Assembly (NCBI GenBank): GCA_903904835.1
Contig: CAIVEI010000162.1
Location: 62,001-126,000, forward strand
DNA: 64,000 bases
Direction of reading: 5' to 3'
Source: an uncultured Schlesneria sp.
GTDB lineage: Bacteria > Planctomycetota > Planctomycetia > Planctomycetales > Planctomycetaceae
The position numbers were made by a program, and so were the translations under genes. A model generated the notes under the pieces. That model made no database searches and had not been told where the DNA came from. It worked only from the letters and a program-made list of their open reading frames with translations. This document shows, one piece after another, positions 18,278-27,475 of this stretch. Numbering within the stretch: position 1 is the stretch's first letter; each line of letters starts with the position of its first letter.

Positions 18278-19051
18278 TCACTTCGACTCGTGCAATTGAC
18301 GGACGACCCCATCCAGAAACTTTGCCAGTCGTTCGGCGCAAAGCATCGCATTTTCTCGCAAACGCCACATATCCTTATAACTGCCCGGTCGTTTCCAGAG
18401 TGCTCCAATGACAGCTCCAACTCGAACCGACCCCGTTTCACCGACAAGACTTAATACTTCATGAGGCAGGTCGGCGGAGAGATCGTCACTGACGGCGCGA
18501 ACGGCAAGGAACCGCTCTTTCCTGTCACGACACAACGCCGCAATCGCATAAGTTTCCATATCAACCGCGATCGCGCCGGTAGTTTCCGCCAATCGATGTT
18601 TTTCGGCAATTTTGCGAACCATCTTGTCGACAGTGAGCGTCCGCCCTACTGTCAGCCCGCGTGACGGATCGGTCATCATTCCCACGTCAATTTTCAGGGA
18701 ATCCCCTTGAATTGTTGTGACATCGCTGGCAACGACGATCTGACCAATTTGCAAGCTCGGGATCAGTGCGCCACAGAATCCCGTTGAAACAATCCATCGC
18801 GGCTGGTGAGCATCGAGCAGTGCGGCAGTCGCTCGATCAGCACGAGTTGGCCCGAGTCCCGATTCGACAATTGCAATCCGGATTTTTCCGTAAAAGCCAC
18901 CGCGAAAAGTAAACCGTCCACCCGTATAGGTTTTCACTTTTGAACAACGTGCCAAGAATTCGCTGAGTTCCAAGGGGAGTGCACAGACAAGTCCGATATC
19001 GGCTCGCGTCGCGTCTTCTTTCGATTCGCCGGTTGCAGGGTTTTCCGTCAA
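18278..19051 (-). CDS. Nucleoside phosphorylase/MTA-SAH nucleosidase family protein
   Basis: The 257-residue product shows the PNP/UDP family fold: IGLVCALPLELSEF at the N-terminus, VESGLGPTRADRAT, the ribose/phosphate region STGFCGALIPSLQIGQIVVAS, and the base-binding signature AVDMETYAIAALC with a late Asp in AVSDDLSAD. Members cleave the N-glycosidic bond of methylthioadenosine, S-adenosylhomocysteine or other nucleosides. Hopanoid-associated phosphorylases have the same fold, so the substrate is not certain. No biosynthetic partner gene is adjacent. Confidence 0.85.
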   Translation of the reverse strand: MTENPATGESKEDATRADIGLVCALPLELSEFLARCSKVKTYTGGRFTFRGGFYGKIRIAIVESGLGPTRADRATAALLDAHQPRWIVSTGFCGALIPSLQIGQIVVASDVTTIQGDSLKIDVGMMTDPSRGLTVGRTLTVDKMVRKIAEKHRLAETTGAIAVDMETYAIAALCRDRKERFLAVRAVSDDLSADLPHEVLSLVGETGSVRVGAVIGALWKRPGSYKDMWRLRENAMLCAERLAKFLDGVVRQLHESK

Positions 19052-19385
19052 TTCAGTCTTTCAAAATAGATTTTGTCAGAAAGGCCACTGAGGAAACGCT
19101 TTATTCGTCATTATGGCTTTCAATTGTTTGGGCGCGAATGACCGCCAAAGTTTCGCGCATCGTACCAGTCTCCCTGATCCTTCTGTAAGGCTTTGACGTA
19201 AATGAGTTCGGCAAGAACGGCTGATATCGGGAATAACTAACGAACTGGTTGAGGTCCAGATGCCGAAAACTTCAGTGCGGAAATGAGAACCGTCAACTTT
19301 GCCAAAAGGCACTCGCGTCACACCGATGACGATTCATTATTTCCTGTTTCTTCAACGACCGTTTTCGTCCACAGAAAGGAAATCT
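19052..19385. other. Intergenic region
   Basis: The gap between divergent genes carries the promoter of the small secreted protein gene. GAAAGGAAA just upstream of 19386 is a good ribosome binding site. I see no structured RNA, repeat or credible gene. Confidence 0.4.
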
Positions 19386-19568
19386 ATGAGAAAACTGCTG
19401 ATTCTGGCAGCCGTTGCAGCAGTAACACTTACAAGTGTCGAAATACAAGCGGCTGGTCGACGTGTTCGTCCACAAACTTCGTCAAGCGTGCAAACGCCAT
19501 TCAGTCGATTGATGGACTTGGAACGTCGAAAGAACGCGTATTTGCGTCAAATGGTCTTCGGCCGCTGA
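19386..19568 (+). CDS. Small secreted basic protein
   Basis: The 60-residue product has a strong signal peptide (MRKLLILAAVAAVTLTSVEIQA). The short mature chain is rich in Arg, Ser and Thr and ends PFSRLMDLERRKNAYLRQ plus MVFGR. The start is fixed by a Shine-Dalgarno-like GAAAGGAAA eight bases upstream. The mature peptide of under 40 residues is probably an amphipathic helix. I do not recognise a characterised family. Confidence 0.7.
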   Translation: MRKLLILAAVAAVTLTSVEIQAAGRRVRPQTSSSVQTPFSRLMDLERRKNAYLRQMVFGR

Positions 19569-20127
19569 TTCAAAACGAACTTGGGTTAACGGTACTGGAC
19601 AAAGTGTAGGGAAACCCGGCTACGAAGCCCTCGTCGCAGCTGCGGGACGCTTCACATGGTTTTTGAGGGCTAATGACGGCTGATTCCGGCGTTGACCGAG
19701 AACAGCGATTCTCGCTAAGCCTGAGTCCAGCAGGTTTACAAATTGTTAACAATGCCGCGTGGGCCCTCCACGCGGCATTGTTTGTTTTAAAACGCCCAGC
19801 TTTCGAGGTGATGATTGACGTCGTGAAATGTCAACAAGTCCGTCCTCGATGTTTCCGAAATACCCCGATGGTTAGGTCGATTGATTCTTGATGGAGTTGT
19901 CAAACATTCTTAACTCCACGACCCAACTGTGTTTAGCTAGTCTCGTCGATGAAAACGTAGACATTTCGGCACAGAACTTGATCACGGATGACAAAGTTGA
20001 AGCGTCACGACATTGAATGAGCCGTGACGCCGGGCCTCGGAATTCTGGTTCGTGGATGCTTCAAACGTCGAACACGGCAGACTTCCGTATCAATTGATTG
20101 ATCAGTCGACTGTTCCGGGACACTATA
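19569..20127. other. Long intergenic region with a strong terminator
   Basis: A classical terminator sits at 19751-19788, 180 bases after the small secreted gene. The transcript would therefore have a long 3' untranslated region, or a separate small RNA could end there. The remaining 340 bases up to the sigma-54 activator gene show no convincing gene or motif. Confidence 0.4.
19751..19788 (+). terminator. Rho-independent terminator
   Basis: AATGCCGCGTGG pairs perfectly with CCACGCGGCATT (12 bp) around a 5-base loop and is followed by GTTTGTTTT. It ends transcription from the small secreted gene or from an unannotated small RNA. Confidence 0.85.
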
Positions 20128-21591
20128 ATGTCAAAGCCAGTGATCGTCGTACTCAGCAGCGACCAGCGAATGGCATCTGAGCTTCCGGGACTGTTCCAAG
20201 GACGGGCCGAGATTCGATCCTGCAACTCGTTTGAGCAATTGAACGAAATTGCAGATCAAGCTGGACTTGATGCGCTGGTCGCCGATTTTCGGAGTGCTTC
20301 CAGTGGCGGACATCAAGAAGCACGGATTATCGAAACCGTGCAGCAAAGTCATCCGAGAATTCGACTGGCGATGGTCACGCCGAATGTTTGCCCGGAAACA
20401 CTTGAGCGTTGTGCCGCAATGGCAAAGATCACTCATTTGCGCGGGCATCTTGACCGCGCTGCGCTTCTACACGCATTTGGACCACTTTTTTCCGAAGACA
20501 TGAATATCAACAAACGTGACCCTGAAAATCTTGATGCAGCGATCGGAGGGAAGATTCACGGCACTGCTGAACCACCGCTCGGTGTTTTAATGGGAATCAG
20601 TCGGCGTTATGAAACGAGCTCGCCGTATCTAAAACAAATGCTTACTGATTTAGAAGTTGCAGCAGCTCATAATGTGACAATTCTCCTGATCGGTGAAACC
20701 GGTGCAGGAAAGACGTACCTGAGTCGTCTGATTCACGAGGTATCGCCGCGCCGTTACGAGCCATTTGTTCATGTCGCATGTGGCGCACTACCAAATGATT
20801 TGATCGAGAGCGAACTTTTCGGCCACACCAAAGGCTCATTCACAAGTGCTCACCAAGATAAAGAGGGAAAATTTATCGCCGCGCGTCGAGGCTCATTGCT
20901 GCTCGACGAAATCGATGCACTCGGACTTGAACAGCAGGTCAAACTTTTACGTGTAATAGAAACAGGTGAATTTGAACCCGTAGGTACCAACGACACTCAA
21001 GTCTGTCAGGCGAGACTGATCGTTGCCAGCAATCTCGAATTGCAGCCACTTGTTGAACAGCACCGTTTTCGATCCGATCTTTATTATCGATTGAACATGA
21101 TGAAATTTGTGATCCCACCGCTTCGTCACAGGAAAATGGACGTGATCCCGCTGGCGAAAAAGTTCGTGCGTCAATTTTCTATAAAGCACGAAGTACAAAT
21201 CGATGAGATTGACCCGAAAGCCTTCGACACGCTGTTGAATTATCCTTGGCCGGGAAACGTTCGCGAACTCGAACACGTTATTCAACGCGCGGTGATCTTT
21301 TGTCGAAACGGACGTCTTTTGAAACAAGACTTACCACAGCACATTTTATCTGGAAACGCCGGGCCGACAAATGATCCGACGGTGGTCCTGCCGAAATCAC
21401 AGATTGCGAAAGAACTGAACGGCAAACATGAAGCACTCTCACTGGGAAATCAAATTGCGTTAAGCGAAAAAGAGATCATCGAGCAGTCATTGTTTAAGAA
21501 CAGCTTTCGTCGTACAAAAACCGCTCAGGAACTCGGCATCAGCCGCGTTACCCTGTATAACAAGATGAAGAAATACGGCTTACAACGCTGA
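20128..21591 (+). CDS. Sigma-54-dependent transcriptional activator
   Basis: The 487-residue product has an N-terminal receiver-like domain (Asp53 in LVADFR sits at the phospho-acceptor position, but the flanking residues are atypical). A AAA+ domain follows with Walker A GETGAGKT (residues 189-196), Walker B GSLLLDEIDAL and the arginine region FRSDLYYRLN. A Fis-type helix-turn-helix is at the C-terminus (TKTAQELGISRVTLYNKMKK). The sigma-54 contact loop, normally GAFTGA, reads GSFTSA at 236-241. The start is the ATG after TTCCGGGACACTATA; an upstream in-frame ATG is less likely. Its target genes are unknown. Confidence 0.9.
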   Translation: MSKPVIVVLSSDQRMASELPGLFQGRAEIRSCNSFEQLNEIADQAGLDALVADFRSASSGGHQEARIIETVQQSHPRIRLAMVTPNVCPETLERCAAMAKITHLRGHLDRAALLHAFGPLFSEDMNINKRDPENLDAAIGGKIHGTAEPPLGVLMGISRRYETSSPYLKQMLTDLEVAAAHNVTILLIGETGAGKTYLSRLIHEVSPRRYEPFVHVACGALPNDLIESELFGHTKGSFTSAHQDKEGKFIAARRGSLLLDEIDALGLEQQVKLLRVIETGEFEPVGTNDTQVCQARLIVASNLELQPLVEQHRFRSDLYYRLNMMKFVIPPLRHRKMDVIPLAKKFVRQFSIKHEVQIDEIDPKAFDTLLNYPWPGNVRELEHVIQRAVIFCRNGRLLKQDLPQHILSGNAGPTNDPTVVLPKSQIAKELNGKHEALSLGNQIALSEKEIIEQSLFKNSFRRTKTAQELGISRVTLYNKMKKYGLQR

Positions 21592-21609
21592 AAAGAAGGA
21601 ATCGTTCGA

Positions 21610-21852
21610 ATGACGGGATATACGGTACACACGGGGTCAACGGTCAAATTCTCGTTGAGTTGGGATCGGATTTTTTCCGCGTCCAACTCGAAAAAGAGCG
21701 AAACGGAAGAAACCAAAGCAAAAAGAACGACCGCTGCAAAGCCGTTGATGAAGTCAGCAAAAAAGAAGTCGGATGAAAAATCCCAGGAACTGCCTGCGAC
21801 GACAAAGAAAGCTGTGCCAAAGAAATTCAGTTCCAAGAGAGTCAAACGATAG
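21610..21852 (+). CDS. Small Lys-rich protein next to the sigma-54 activator
   Basis: The 80-residue product has an ordered-looking N-terminus (MTGYTVHTGSTVKFSLSWDR) and a Lys/Ser/Thr/Ala-rich tail that resembles a nucleic-acid-binding or disordered basic tail. It starts 18 bases after the activator stop with AAGGAA as ribosome binding site, so it is very likely cotranscribed. I have the impression that similar N-termini occur in other planctomycetes, but no function is known to me. Confidence 0.75.
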   Translation: MTGYTVHTGSTVKFSLSWDRIFSASNSKKSETEETKAKRTTAAKPLMKSAKKKSDEKSQELPATTKKAVPKKFSSKRVKR

Positions 21853-22250
21853 GTCGAAGTTAAACTTTACTGATGATGCCTGATAAGCATGCGGCCATCC
21901 GTAGTCGTAAGAATTGACAGCGCGTCTGTGTAATGCCCAATCAACCAGTCGCCGATAGCTCTTTTGGCAGAGCGATCGACTTCGCAAAATCGAATCAATA
22001 TGCCGACCGGAAAATTGACGGCCTTTAACCTATTTGACCCTACCACGGACGGTGTTGAGCCGAGCCGTTTACATAGAGCAGCCTCCTGGGGATCTCTCCT
22101 CTGGAGGCTGCTCGTCGTTTTAGAATGTTTCATACGACGAGATTCGGCAAACGTCGCTGAAATCGATCTTGAGCGAATCGCGAATCTTTGTCAGATTACG
22201 GCATCTGCTTGAATCCCTTCGTCAATAACATTCTTCGCGATCGTGTTCGA
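21853..22250. other. Intergenic region with terminator and orphan frame
   Basis: A strong hairpin lies at 22076-22113. On the minus strand, 21867 to about 22030 is an open frame of about 55 codons with plausible codon use (ending RAIGDWLIGHYTDALSILTT and DGRMLIRHHQ). It lacks a convincing start and runs into the hairpin. It may be a gene fragment, but I cannot support it as a gene. Confidence 0.35.
22076..22120 (+). terminator. Rho-independent terminator
   Basis: GAGCAGCCTCC pairs perfectly with GGAGGCTGCTC (11 bp), followed by GTCGTTTTAG. It probably ends the activator/small basic protein transcript, about 220 bases after the last stop. Confidence 0.7.
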
Positions 22251-22814
22251 ATGTCATCACGACTCATTTTTTACTGCTCGATTTTATTGTTGGCCACAAC
22301 TGCTTCCGGTTGTGTGTCGATGGATATGAGCGGCCCGCCAGTCGCAAACCCCGTCTTCGTTCGTGCCAATAATCCTGAAGAAGCGTGGGAACGAACGATT
22401 GATGTCGTCCACGATTATCTGTTCGAAATTGAGCGTGAGAATAAGTTGGGTGGTGTCATCGAGACTCGATATAAAACCGGTGCGGGAATGCTTGAACCAT
22501 GGCATCCTGATTCGGTCGGTGCCGTCAATCGTTGGCAAAGTTCGTTTCAATCGATCCGCCGAAAAGCTTATGTCCGCTTCACGCCAGCAAATGGCGGTTA
22601 TCTTGTTGGGGTAGAAGCAATCAAAGAACTCGAAGATGTACCTCGCGCAGCAAATTTTGCGGGCGGAGCGACGTTTCTCGACAATAGTGCGCTTCAACGC
22701 GATCTCAATCCCGTCGTCGGACAGGCCACACCTTCAGGTTGGATTAGCCAGGGCCGCGATCCCGCCCTTGAGCAAGCGATGCTTCGAACGATTAATCGCC
22801 GATTCGTTGAGTAG
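22251..22814 (+). CDS. Predicted lipoprotein, unknown function
   Basis: The 187-residue product has a lipoprotein signal (MSSRLIFYCSILLLATTASGC, lipobox Cys at the end). The mature part includes NNPEEAWERTIDVVHDYLFE, IETRYKTGAGMLEPWHPDS and VRFTPANGGYLVGVEAIKE. It looks like a compact alpha/beta domain exported to the periplasm. I know of no function. The ATG directly before the signal peptide is chosen as start. The next gene is also a lipoprotein on the same strand. Confidence 0.8.
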   Translation: MSSRLIFYCSILLLATTASGCVSMDMSGPPVANPVFVRANNPEEAWERTIDVVHDYLFEIERENKLGGVIETRYKTGAGMLEPWHPDSVGAVNRWQSSFQSIRRKAYVRFTPANGGYLVGVEAIKELEDVPRAANFAGGATFLDNSALQRDLNPVVGQATPSGWISQGRDPALEQAMLRTINRRFVE

Positions 22815-22959
22815 GAACCAAAGGAATCGACCAAAGCTTTGTCAATCTTCTGTTTTGACGACAGAAAGCTGACGTTGTGAGATTTCCTAAATCCAGCTAG
22901 TGTTTGCGACATGCGCGGTTAAGGTTGATCGCTGTAACAAATTTGCCATGGATGGCGAA

Positions 22960-23799
22960 ATGAAATCCGTGATGCTGACATTGGTGTTGGCTGTGTTTTT
23001 GAATTGCGGCTGCGCAGGTCGAATGAACACGGACCTGCTACAGGCTCGAATCCGCGAACAGGCGACTCAGTTATCTGAATCTCAGCGTGAAATCGCGAAG
23101 ACTCGAACGGAACTTAAGCGAACGAAGGACGAGACGGAACGATTGAAGTCGGAACTGGCCCAAACAGGCCACGAAAATGTTTCGGCGAACCCTCTTCAAG
23201 GCAAAATCAGCAAAATACACATTCATTCGCTGGCGAGCGGTGGGCTCAATAAGGATGACAAGCCCGGCGATGATGCGGTCGTGGTTCAGTTTGTACCGGT
23301 CGATTCGGAAAACGAACCAGTTAAAGTCCCGGGAGAACTGGAGATCAGATTACTCGATCCGCTGCTACCGGAATCCGATCGCGAACTCGGTCGATGGACT
23401 TTTTCAGCGGACGATTGCCGCAGGCACTGGACCCGAGGAATAACGAGTTCCGGATTTCAATTCACTTTGCCTTTTGAAGTGACACCTTTGCACACGGACC
23501 TTGTCGTCCACCTGAAATTTCAGACGCTGGACGATCGACGATTTGACACAAGTCAGGTAGTGAAGGTCGTACTTCCGCCGGGAAACGCCCGGATACAGAT
23601 TAAACGGCAGCGTCCACGACCAGTCCAAACCGTTGAAGATTCAGACGAATTTCTGCCTCCGGTAGGTGACGGACTGCAAACTCATGTCGACTCTGACGAC
23701 TGGGCTCGCGACGAAACCGACGATCCTGCGTCGAAACCAGGTCATACCGTTCTTCATTCTTCGAATTGGACGGATGCGACGATTCCCCTTTTGCGGTGA
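22960..23799 (+). CDS. Predicted lipoprotein with coiled coil
   Basis: The product has about 279 residues. A short hydrophobic signal (MLTLVLAVFLNCGC) contains a lipobox-like Cys. A coiled coil of about 50 residues follows (QATQLSESQREIAKTRTELK and onward), then a beta-rich domain (DAVVVQFVPVDSENEPVKVP, ELEIRLLDPLLPESDRELG, VVHLKFQTLDDRRF). The C-terminal tail is acidic and polar. A start at 22948 is also possible. The function is unknown; an envelope structural role is inference. Confidence 0.75.
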   Translation: MKSVMLTLVLAVFLNCGCAGRMNTDLLQARIREQATQLSESQREIAKTRTELKRTKDETERLKSELAQTGHENVSANPLQGKISKIHIHSLASGGLNKDDKPGDDAVVVQFVPVDSENEPVKVPGELEIRLLDPLLPESDRELGRWTFSADDCRRHWTRGITSSGFQFTLPFEVTPLHTDLVVHLKFQTLDDRRFDTSQVVKVVLPPGNARIQIKRQRPRPVQTVEDSDEFLPPVGDGLQTHVDSDDWARDETDDPASKPGHTVLHSSNWTDATIPLLR

Positions 23800-24129
23800 A
23801 TCCTCTGTCGGGGTCAAGATGGTCAATTCGGATCAATTCGTCGATCGGAATCAGCTAAAACCGCGCGAATGACGAATCAATGGAGTTTCATGGTTCTTCG
23901 GTTCCACTCACTATTGTGGGGTGGTCACCCCTGTTAAACGAGGCACGTTTTGCTAAACTTGCCCGCTTCGACGGTACCGCGACAACCGCACGTTGACAAA
24001 TTTTGTCATCCAATCGGCACTGACTTTTAGTGCCAGAAAAACGCTTTGAAAGTCAAGGAAAGACCCACCGTCCTGCGGGACGACGGCTTTATAATAATCC
24101 ATCGCTCATTTGCTGAAGGGGCATTCGTC
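23800..24129. other. Intergenic region
   Basis: This is 330 bases upstream of the SEC-C/TPR gene. It holds a small hairpin (GGCACT...AGTGCC, about 24015-24033) and GAAGGGG before the next start. A TTGACA at 23993 has no matching -10 box. Nothing else is recognised. Confidence 0.4.
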
Positions 24130-26271
24130 ATGTCTGCCGATATTTATGGTCCGTGTCCGTGTGGAAGCGGAAAGAAGTTCAAATTCTGTTGTCATCCTAT
24201 TGCTGATGAGATGGAACGTATTGAACGACTGATGGACAGTAATCAGCCTCGCGTTGCATTGCAGCAATTGGAGCTATTGGAAACGAAACGTCCAAACAAT
24301 GCCTGGGTCGCAAACACTCGCGGCATGCTTTTGCTGGATTTGAACGAAAGCCCCGTTGCGCGCGATGTCCTGAAACAGGCCCTTGAGGCGCATCCTGACA
24401 ACGAACTTTCGATTGTCCTCTACGCCGTAGCAATGCTCCATTCCGAGGGTCCTGTTCCAGCGAAGCGAGCTATTCATCGCGCCTTCCAGCGGAGTGCGAA
24501 AAAGCTTCCAGGGCTTGTGAGCGATCTGGCAACGACACTTGCAGCGGTACACGCACAGGCCGGTCATATGATGGCCGTCCGGGAACATCTTGCACTGGCA
24601 CTCAGGTTGGCTCCTGAGGAACGACGACAGGATCTGTTCGTTCAATTACTTGAAATTGACGGAGCGGACGAGATTGCCTACCCAATTCGTGGTTCACACC
24701 AGTTACCGAGCATCTCTGCAGCGGATGACCTTCAAAAAGAGATTCGAAAAGGACAGAAGTACGCCGCTGTTGGCTGCTGGAGCATTGCGGCTGATGTTTT
24801 TGCGGCACTCGCCAAAGACTCGCCAGAGAAAGCCGAATACTGGCACGCGACCGGACTTTGCCGCGCTTGGGATGGTGACGAAACGATTGCAGCGGAATCG
24901 CTTCACCGTGCTGCTCATTACTATTCTGATCTCGGCATTGCGGTCGAATGCGAAACACTTGCTCAAATCCTCGACGCGAAACTGACAACTGATGTCGTCG
25001 AAGAATGCGTTTATCGCGGCCAAGTCAGTTCGGTATCGCGACTGCTCACTCTGTTAGACGGGCAGCCCTATATCGAAAGAATCAAGGTACCTGAAGAAGG
25101 CGAACCAGCAAATCGTCCGGTTGCCGCATACGCTATTCTTGATGTCGAAGTTAATCAGACTGACTTTTCGCAATTGACGCTCGACAACGTTCCCAAAATG
25201 CTGGGCAAGGTTGTTGTCCACGACGCCGACCCGAAGGCGAATAGTCCTGCGATCATCATGGTGGCAGGACGACGCGGGCCGAATCTCGAGACCGCGAAAT
25301 CGACTTTGACTTCGGCAAGTGGCGACTTGATTACATGGGACCAGGATGGAACTCAGCCACAAGTTGTTGGCATGATTTCCAAAGAATCGCAGATACTAGA
25401 GAACAACTGGTATCTCCCTCACAAAATGCCGTTTGTACGTCGTCGCGAACTTCTCAATCAATTCTGGCAAAAGATCGCCAATCAAACCTGGCCACAGACT
25501 CCACTCAAGGTCTTACAGAACAAAACTCCCGAGCAAGCGGCCAAAGATCCATCGCTCAAGGTCCCGCTACTTGCTGCGGCACATATCTTGGACGCTTCCG
25601 CGCAACAGCGAGAGCGAGGAATTGGGCTGACTGGTCTTTTCTCTCGACTCGGCATTGAGCCACTTCCACCCCTGGAGATTTCCAGCGAGACTGGCTTGGG
25701 TAGCCTCTCGATCATGCAGTTGAATCGACTGCCGATCGAACAACTGAATGATCATCAACTTGTGACGGTTGTAAACCGATCGATGCTAATTCGCCATGAC
25801 GAGACTCTATACAAGGTTCTTAAGCTGGCGATTGATAGACCAGCGATTGCCGAACAAATTGATCGCGTTCGAGTTGTGCGGACGCTCGCGGGAATTGCCT
25901 CAGCAAATGGTCAGCGCGACGAAATGTTTGAATGGATCAATCGAGGCCGAAACCTGCCTGTCCCCGAAGGAAAGACCCCCTTTCAAAATGCCTGGGGGTG
26001 GGATATGGCAGAATTTGGAGCCAGACTTGAAGACCCCTCGGATCCTCAATTGAAGCCGCTACTGAATCGTTTTGTCACGTACTATGCACCAAAAGTTCCT
26101 CAAATTCGGCAACATATCGAGCAGACTCTGGAGGCGTTTGACATTCCTTCGCCCTGGTCCTCGGTGGAAATCATTACGCCGGACAGTATTCCCGCACTGG
26201 GAGGCGTCTGGAATCCAGCAGCTCCTCAACCGGTTCCTGCGGCAGGTAAGATCTGGTTGCCAGGTCAGTAA
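24130..26271 (+). CDS. SEC-C zinc motif plus TPR protein
   Basis: The 713-residue product opens with a SEC-C zinc motif (GPCPCGSGKKFKFCCH, ligands Cys9, Cys11, Cys20 and Cys21/His22). Tetratricopeptide-like helices follow (RVALQQLELLETKRPNNAW, ANTRGMLLLDLNESPVARDV, VREHLALALRLAPEERR), and then a long C-terminal region without a recognised domain. SEC-C motifs mediate binding to SecB or ribosome-associated partners, so a chaperone or quality-control role is possible. GAAGGGG supports the start. Only 3 bases separate it from ribD. Confidence 0.85.
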   Translation: MSADIYGPCPCGSGKKFKFCCHPIADEMERIERLMDSNQPRVALQQLELLETKRPNNAWVANTRGMLLLDLNESPVARDVLKQALEAHPDNELSIVLYAVAMLHSEGPVPAKRAIHRAFQRSAKKLPGLVSDLATTLAAVHAQAGHMMAVREHLALALRLAPEERRQDLFVQLLEIDGADEIAYPIRGSHQLPSISAADDLQKEIRKGQKYAAVGCWSIAADVFAALAKDSPEKAEYWHATGLCRAWDGDETIAAESLHRAAHYYSDLGIAVECETLAQILDAKLTTDVVEECVYRGQVSSVSRLLTLLDGQPYIERIKVPEEGEPANRPVAAYAILDVEVNQTDFSQLTLDNVPKMLGKVVVHDADPKANSPAIIMVAGRRGPNLETAKSTLTSASGDLITWDQDGTQPQVVGMISKESQILENNWYLPHKMPFVRRRELLNQFWQKIANQTWPQTPLKVLQNKTPEQAAKDPSLKVPLLAAAHILDASAQQRERGIGLTGLFSRLGIEPLPPLEISSETGLGSLSIMQLNRLPIEQLNDHQLVTVVNRSMLIRHDETLYKVLKLAIDRPAIAEQIDRVRVVRTLAGIASANGQRDEMFEWINRGRNLPVPEGKTPFQNAWGWDMAEFGARLEDPSDPQLKPLLNRFVTYYAPKVPQIRQHIEQTLEAFDIPSPWSSVEIITPDSIPALGGVWNPAAPQPVPAAGKIWLPGQ

Positions 26272-26274
26272 GTC

Positions 26275-27390
26275 ATGCCGGACGCAAATCCATTTGATGA
26301 ATTGATGATGCGGCGAGCCATTGAATTGGCTCGCCGCGGATTTGGTTTTGTCGAGCCGAATCCGGTCGTCGGAGCGATTGTTGTCGATTCATCGGGAACG
26401 GTCGTAGGGGAGGGTTGGCACCAGAAATATGGTGGTCCGCACGCCGAGGTTCATGCTCTCTCGCAGGCAGGGACAAAAGCGTTCGGATCGACGTTATACG
26501 TCACATTGGAACCCTGTTGTCACTTCGGTAAAACGCCCCCCTGCTCGCGCGCGGTCATCGCTGCGGGGATTCATCGAGTCGTAATTGGCACGCGTGACCC
26601 AAACCCACAGGTAAATGGCGGCGGGATCGCAGAACTTCGAAATGCTGGCATTGATGTGGAAATTAGCGCATTAGTGCATGACGCCAAAAGGCTGGTTGCC
26701 CCGTTTATCAGTCTCGTCACGCAGTGCCGACCTTGGTTTCACGGGAAGTGGGCGATGTCATTGGACGGCAAGATTGCAACTCGTTCAGGCCATTCGAAAT
26801 GGATAACGAATGAAGCGTCTCGCGCTGTTGTGCATCAGCTCCGAGGCAGAATGGATGGCGTTCTTGTCGGTATTGGAACTGCGATCACTGATGACCCCGC
26901 ATTGACGGCGCGCCCCAGAGGGCCACGAATTGCAACTCGTATCGTGGTCGATACGGTCGCGCGGCTTCCCGCAGAATCGCAACTTGTCCAGTCCGTGTCA
27001 GATGCTCCAGTTCTTGTTTTGACGACAACTGCCGCTCCTGCCGAACGATGCATACGACTTCGTGACGCTGGTGTTGAAGTTTTCACGATCCCATCTGATT
27101 CCAACGGAAAGCCTGATCTGAACGAAGTCTCGGTTGAATTGGGGCGTCGACGTTTTACAAATGTATTAGTCGAAGGGGGCGGGCAAATGCTTGGAGCCTT
27201 CTTTGACAAAAGTCTGATCGACGAAGTCCATGCGTTCATAGCACCAAAGCTTATCGGTGGTTGCGACGCGCCCTCTCCGCTTGCAGGACTTGGTCTGGAC
27301 CTGGTGACCGAAGGTCCATCAATTGATCAACCCGTAGTCGAGATGCTCGATGGTGATCTTTATCTACATGGCCCGCTGAAACGACGCTAA
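26275..27390 (+). CDS. ribD: Bifunctional riboflavin biosynthesis deaminase/reductase
   Basis: The 371-residue product has an N-terminal cytidine-deaminase-like domain with zinc ligands His56 (PHAEVHAL), Cys81 and Cys90 (EPCCHFGKTPPC) and catalytic Glu58. The C-terminal reductase domain includes KWAMSLDGKIATRSGHSKWI, RGRMDGVLVGIGTAITDDP and LVEGGGQMLGAFFDKSLIDE. It converts the pyrimidine intermediate of riboflavin synthesis by deamination and NADPH reduction. Its length matches RibD. It follows the SEC-C/TPR gene by 3 bases; no other rib gene is in the window. Confidence 0.95.
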   Translation: MPDANPFDELMMRRAIELARRGFGFVEPNPVVGAIVVDSSGTVVGEGWHQKYGGPHAEVHALSQAGTKAFGSTLYVTLEPCCHFGKTPPCSRAVIAAGIHRVVIGTRDPNPQVNGGGIAELRNAGIDVEISALVHDAKRLVAPFISLVTQCRPWFHGKWAMSLDGKIATRSGHSKWITNEASRAVVHQLRGRMDGVLVGIGTAITDDPALTARPRGPRIATRIVVDTVARLPAESQLVQSVSDAPVLVLTTTAAPAERCIRLRDAGVEVFTIPSDSNGKPDLNEVSVELGRRRFTNVLVEGGGQMLGAFFDKSLIDEVHAFIAPKLIGGCDAPSPLAGLGLDLVTEGPSIDQPVVEMLDGDLYLHGPLKRR

Positions 27391-27411
27391 AACTGGCAAC
27401 ACAAATAAGAA

Positions 27412-27442
27412 CCGGAGGTGGCTTATTGAAAACCACCTCCGG
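27412..27442. terminator. Bidirectional terminator hairpin
   Basis: CCGGAGGTGG and CCACCTCCGG form a perfect 10-bp stem between convergent ribD and the Cys-rich gene. The T-richness on either side is modest, so it could serve both directions. Confidence 0.65.
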
Positions 27443-27475
27443 CGATCTCATCTTAAACGAAACGCTCGCGGCCAA

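Noticed and set aside
19076-19321. Minus-strand 81-codon frame
   Set aside because: No ribosome binding site, hydrophobic pattern or family resemblance. It lies between better supported genes.
23993-24020. TTGACA as a promoter of the SEC-C/TPR gene
   Set aside because: No acceptable -10 hexamer lies at 16-18 bases.
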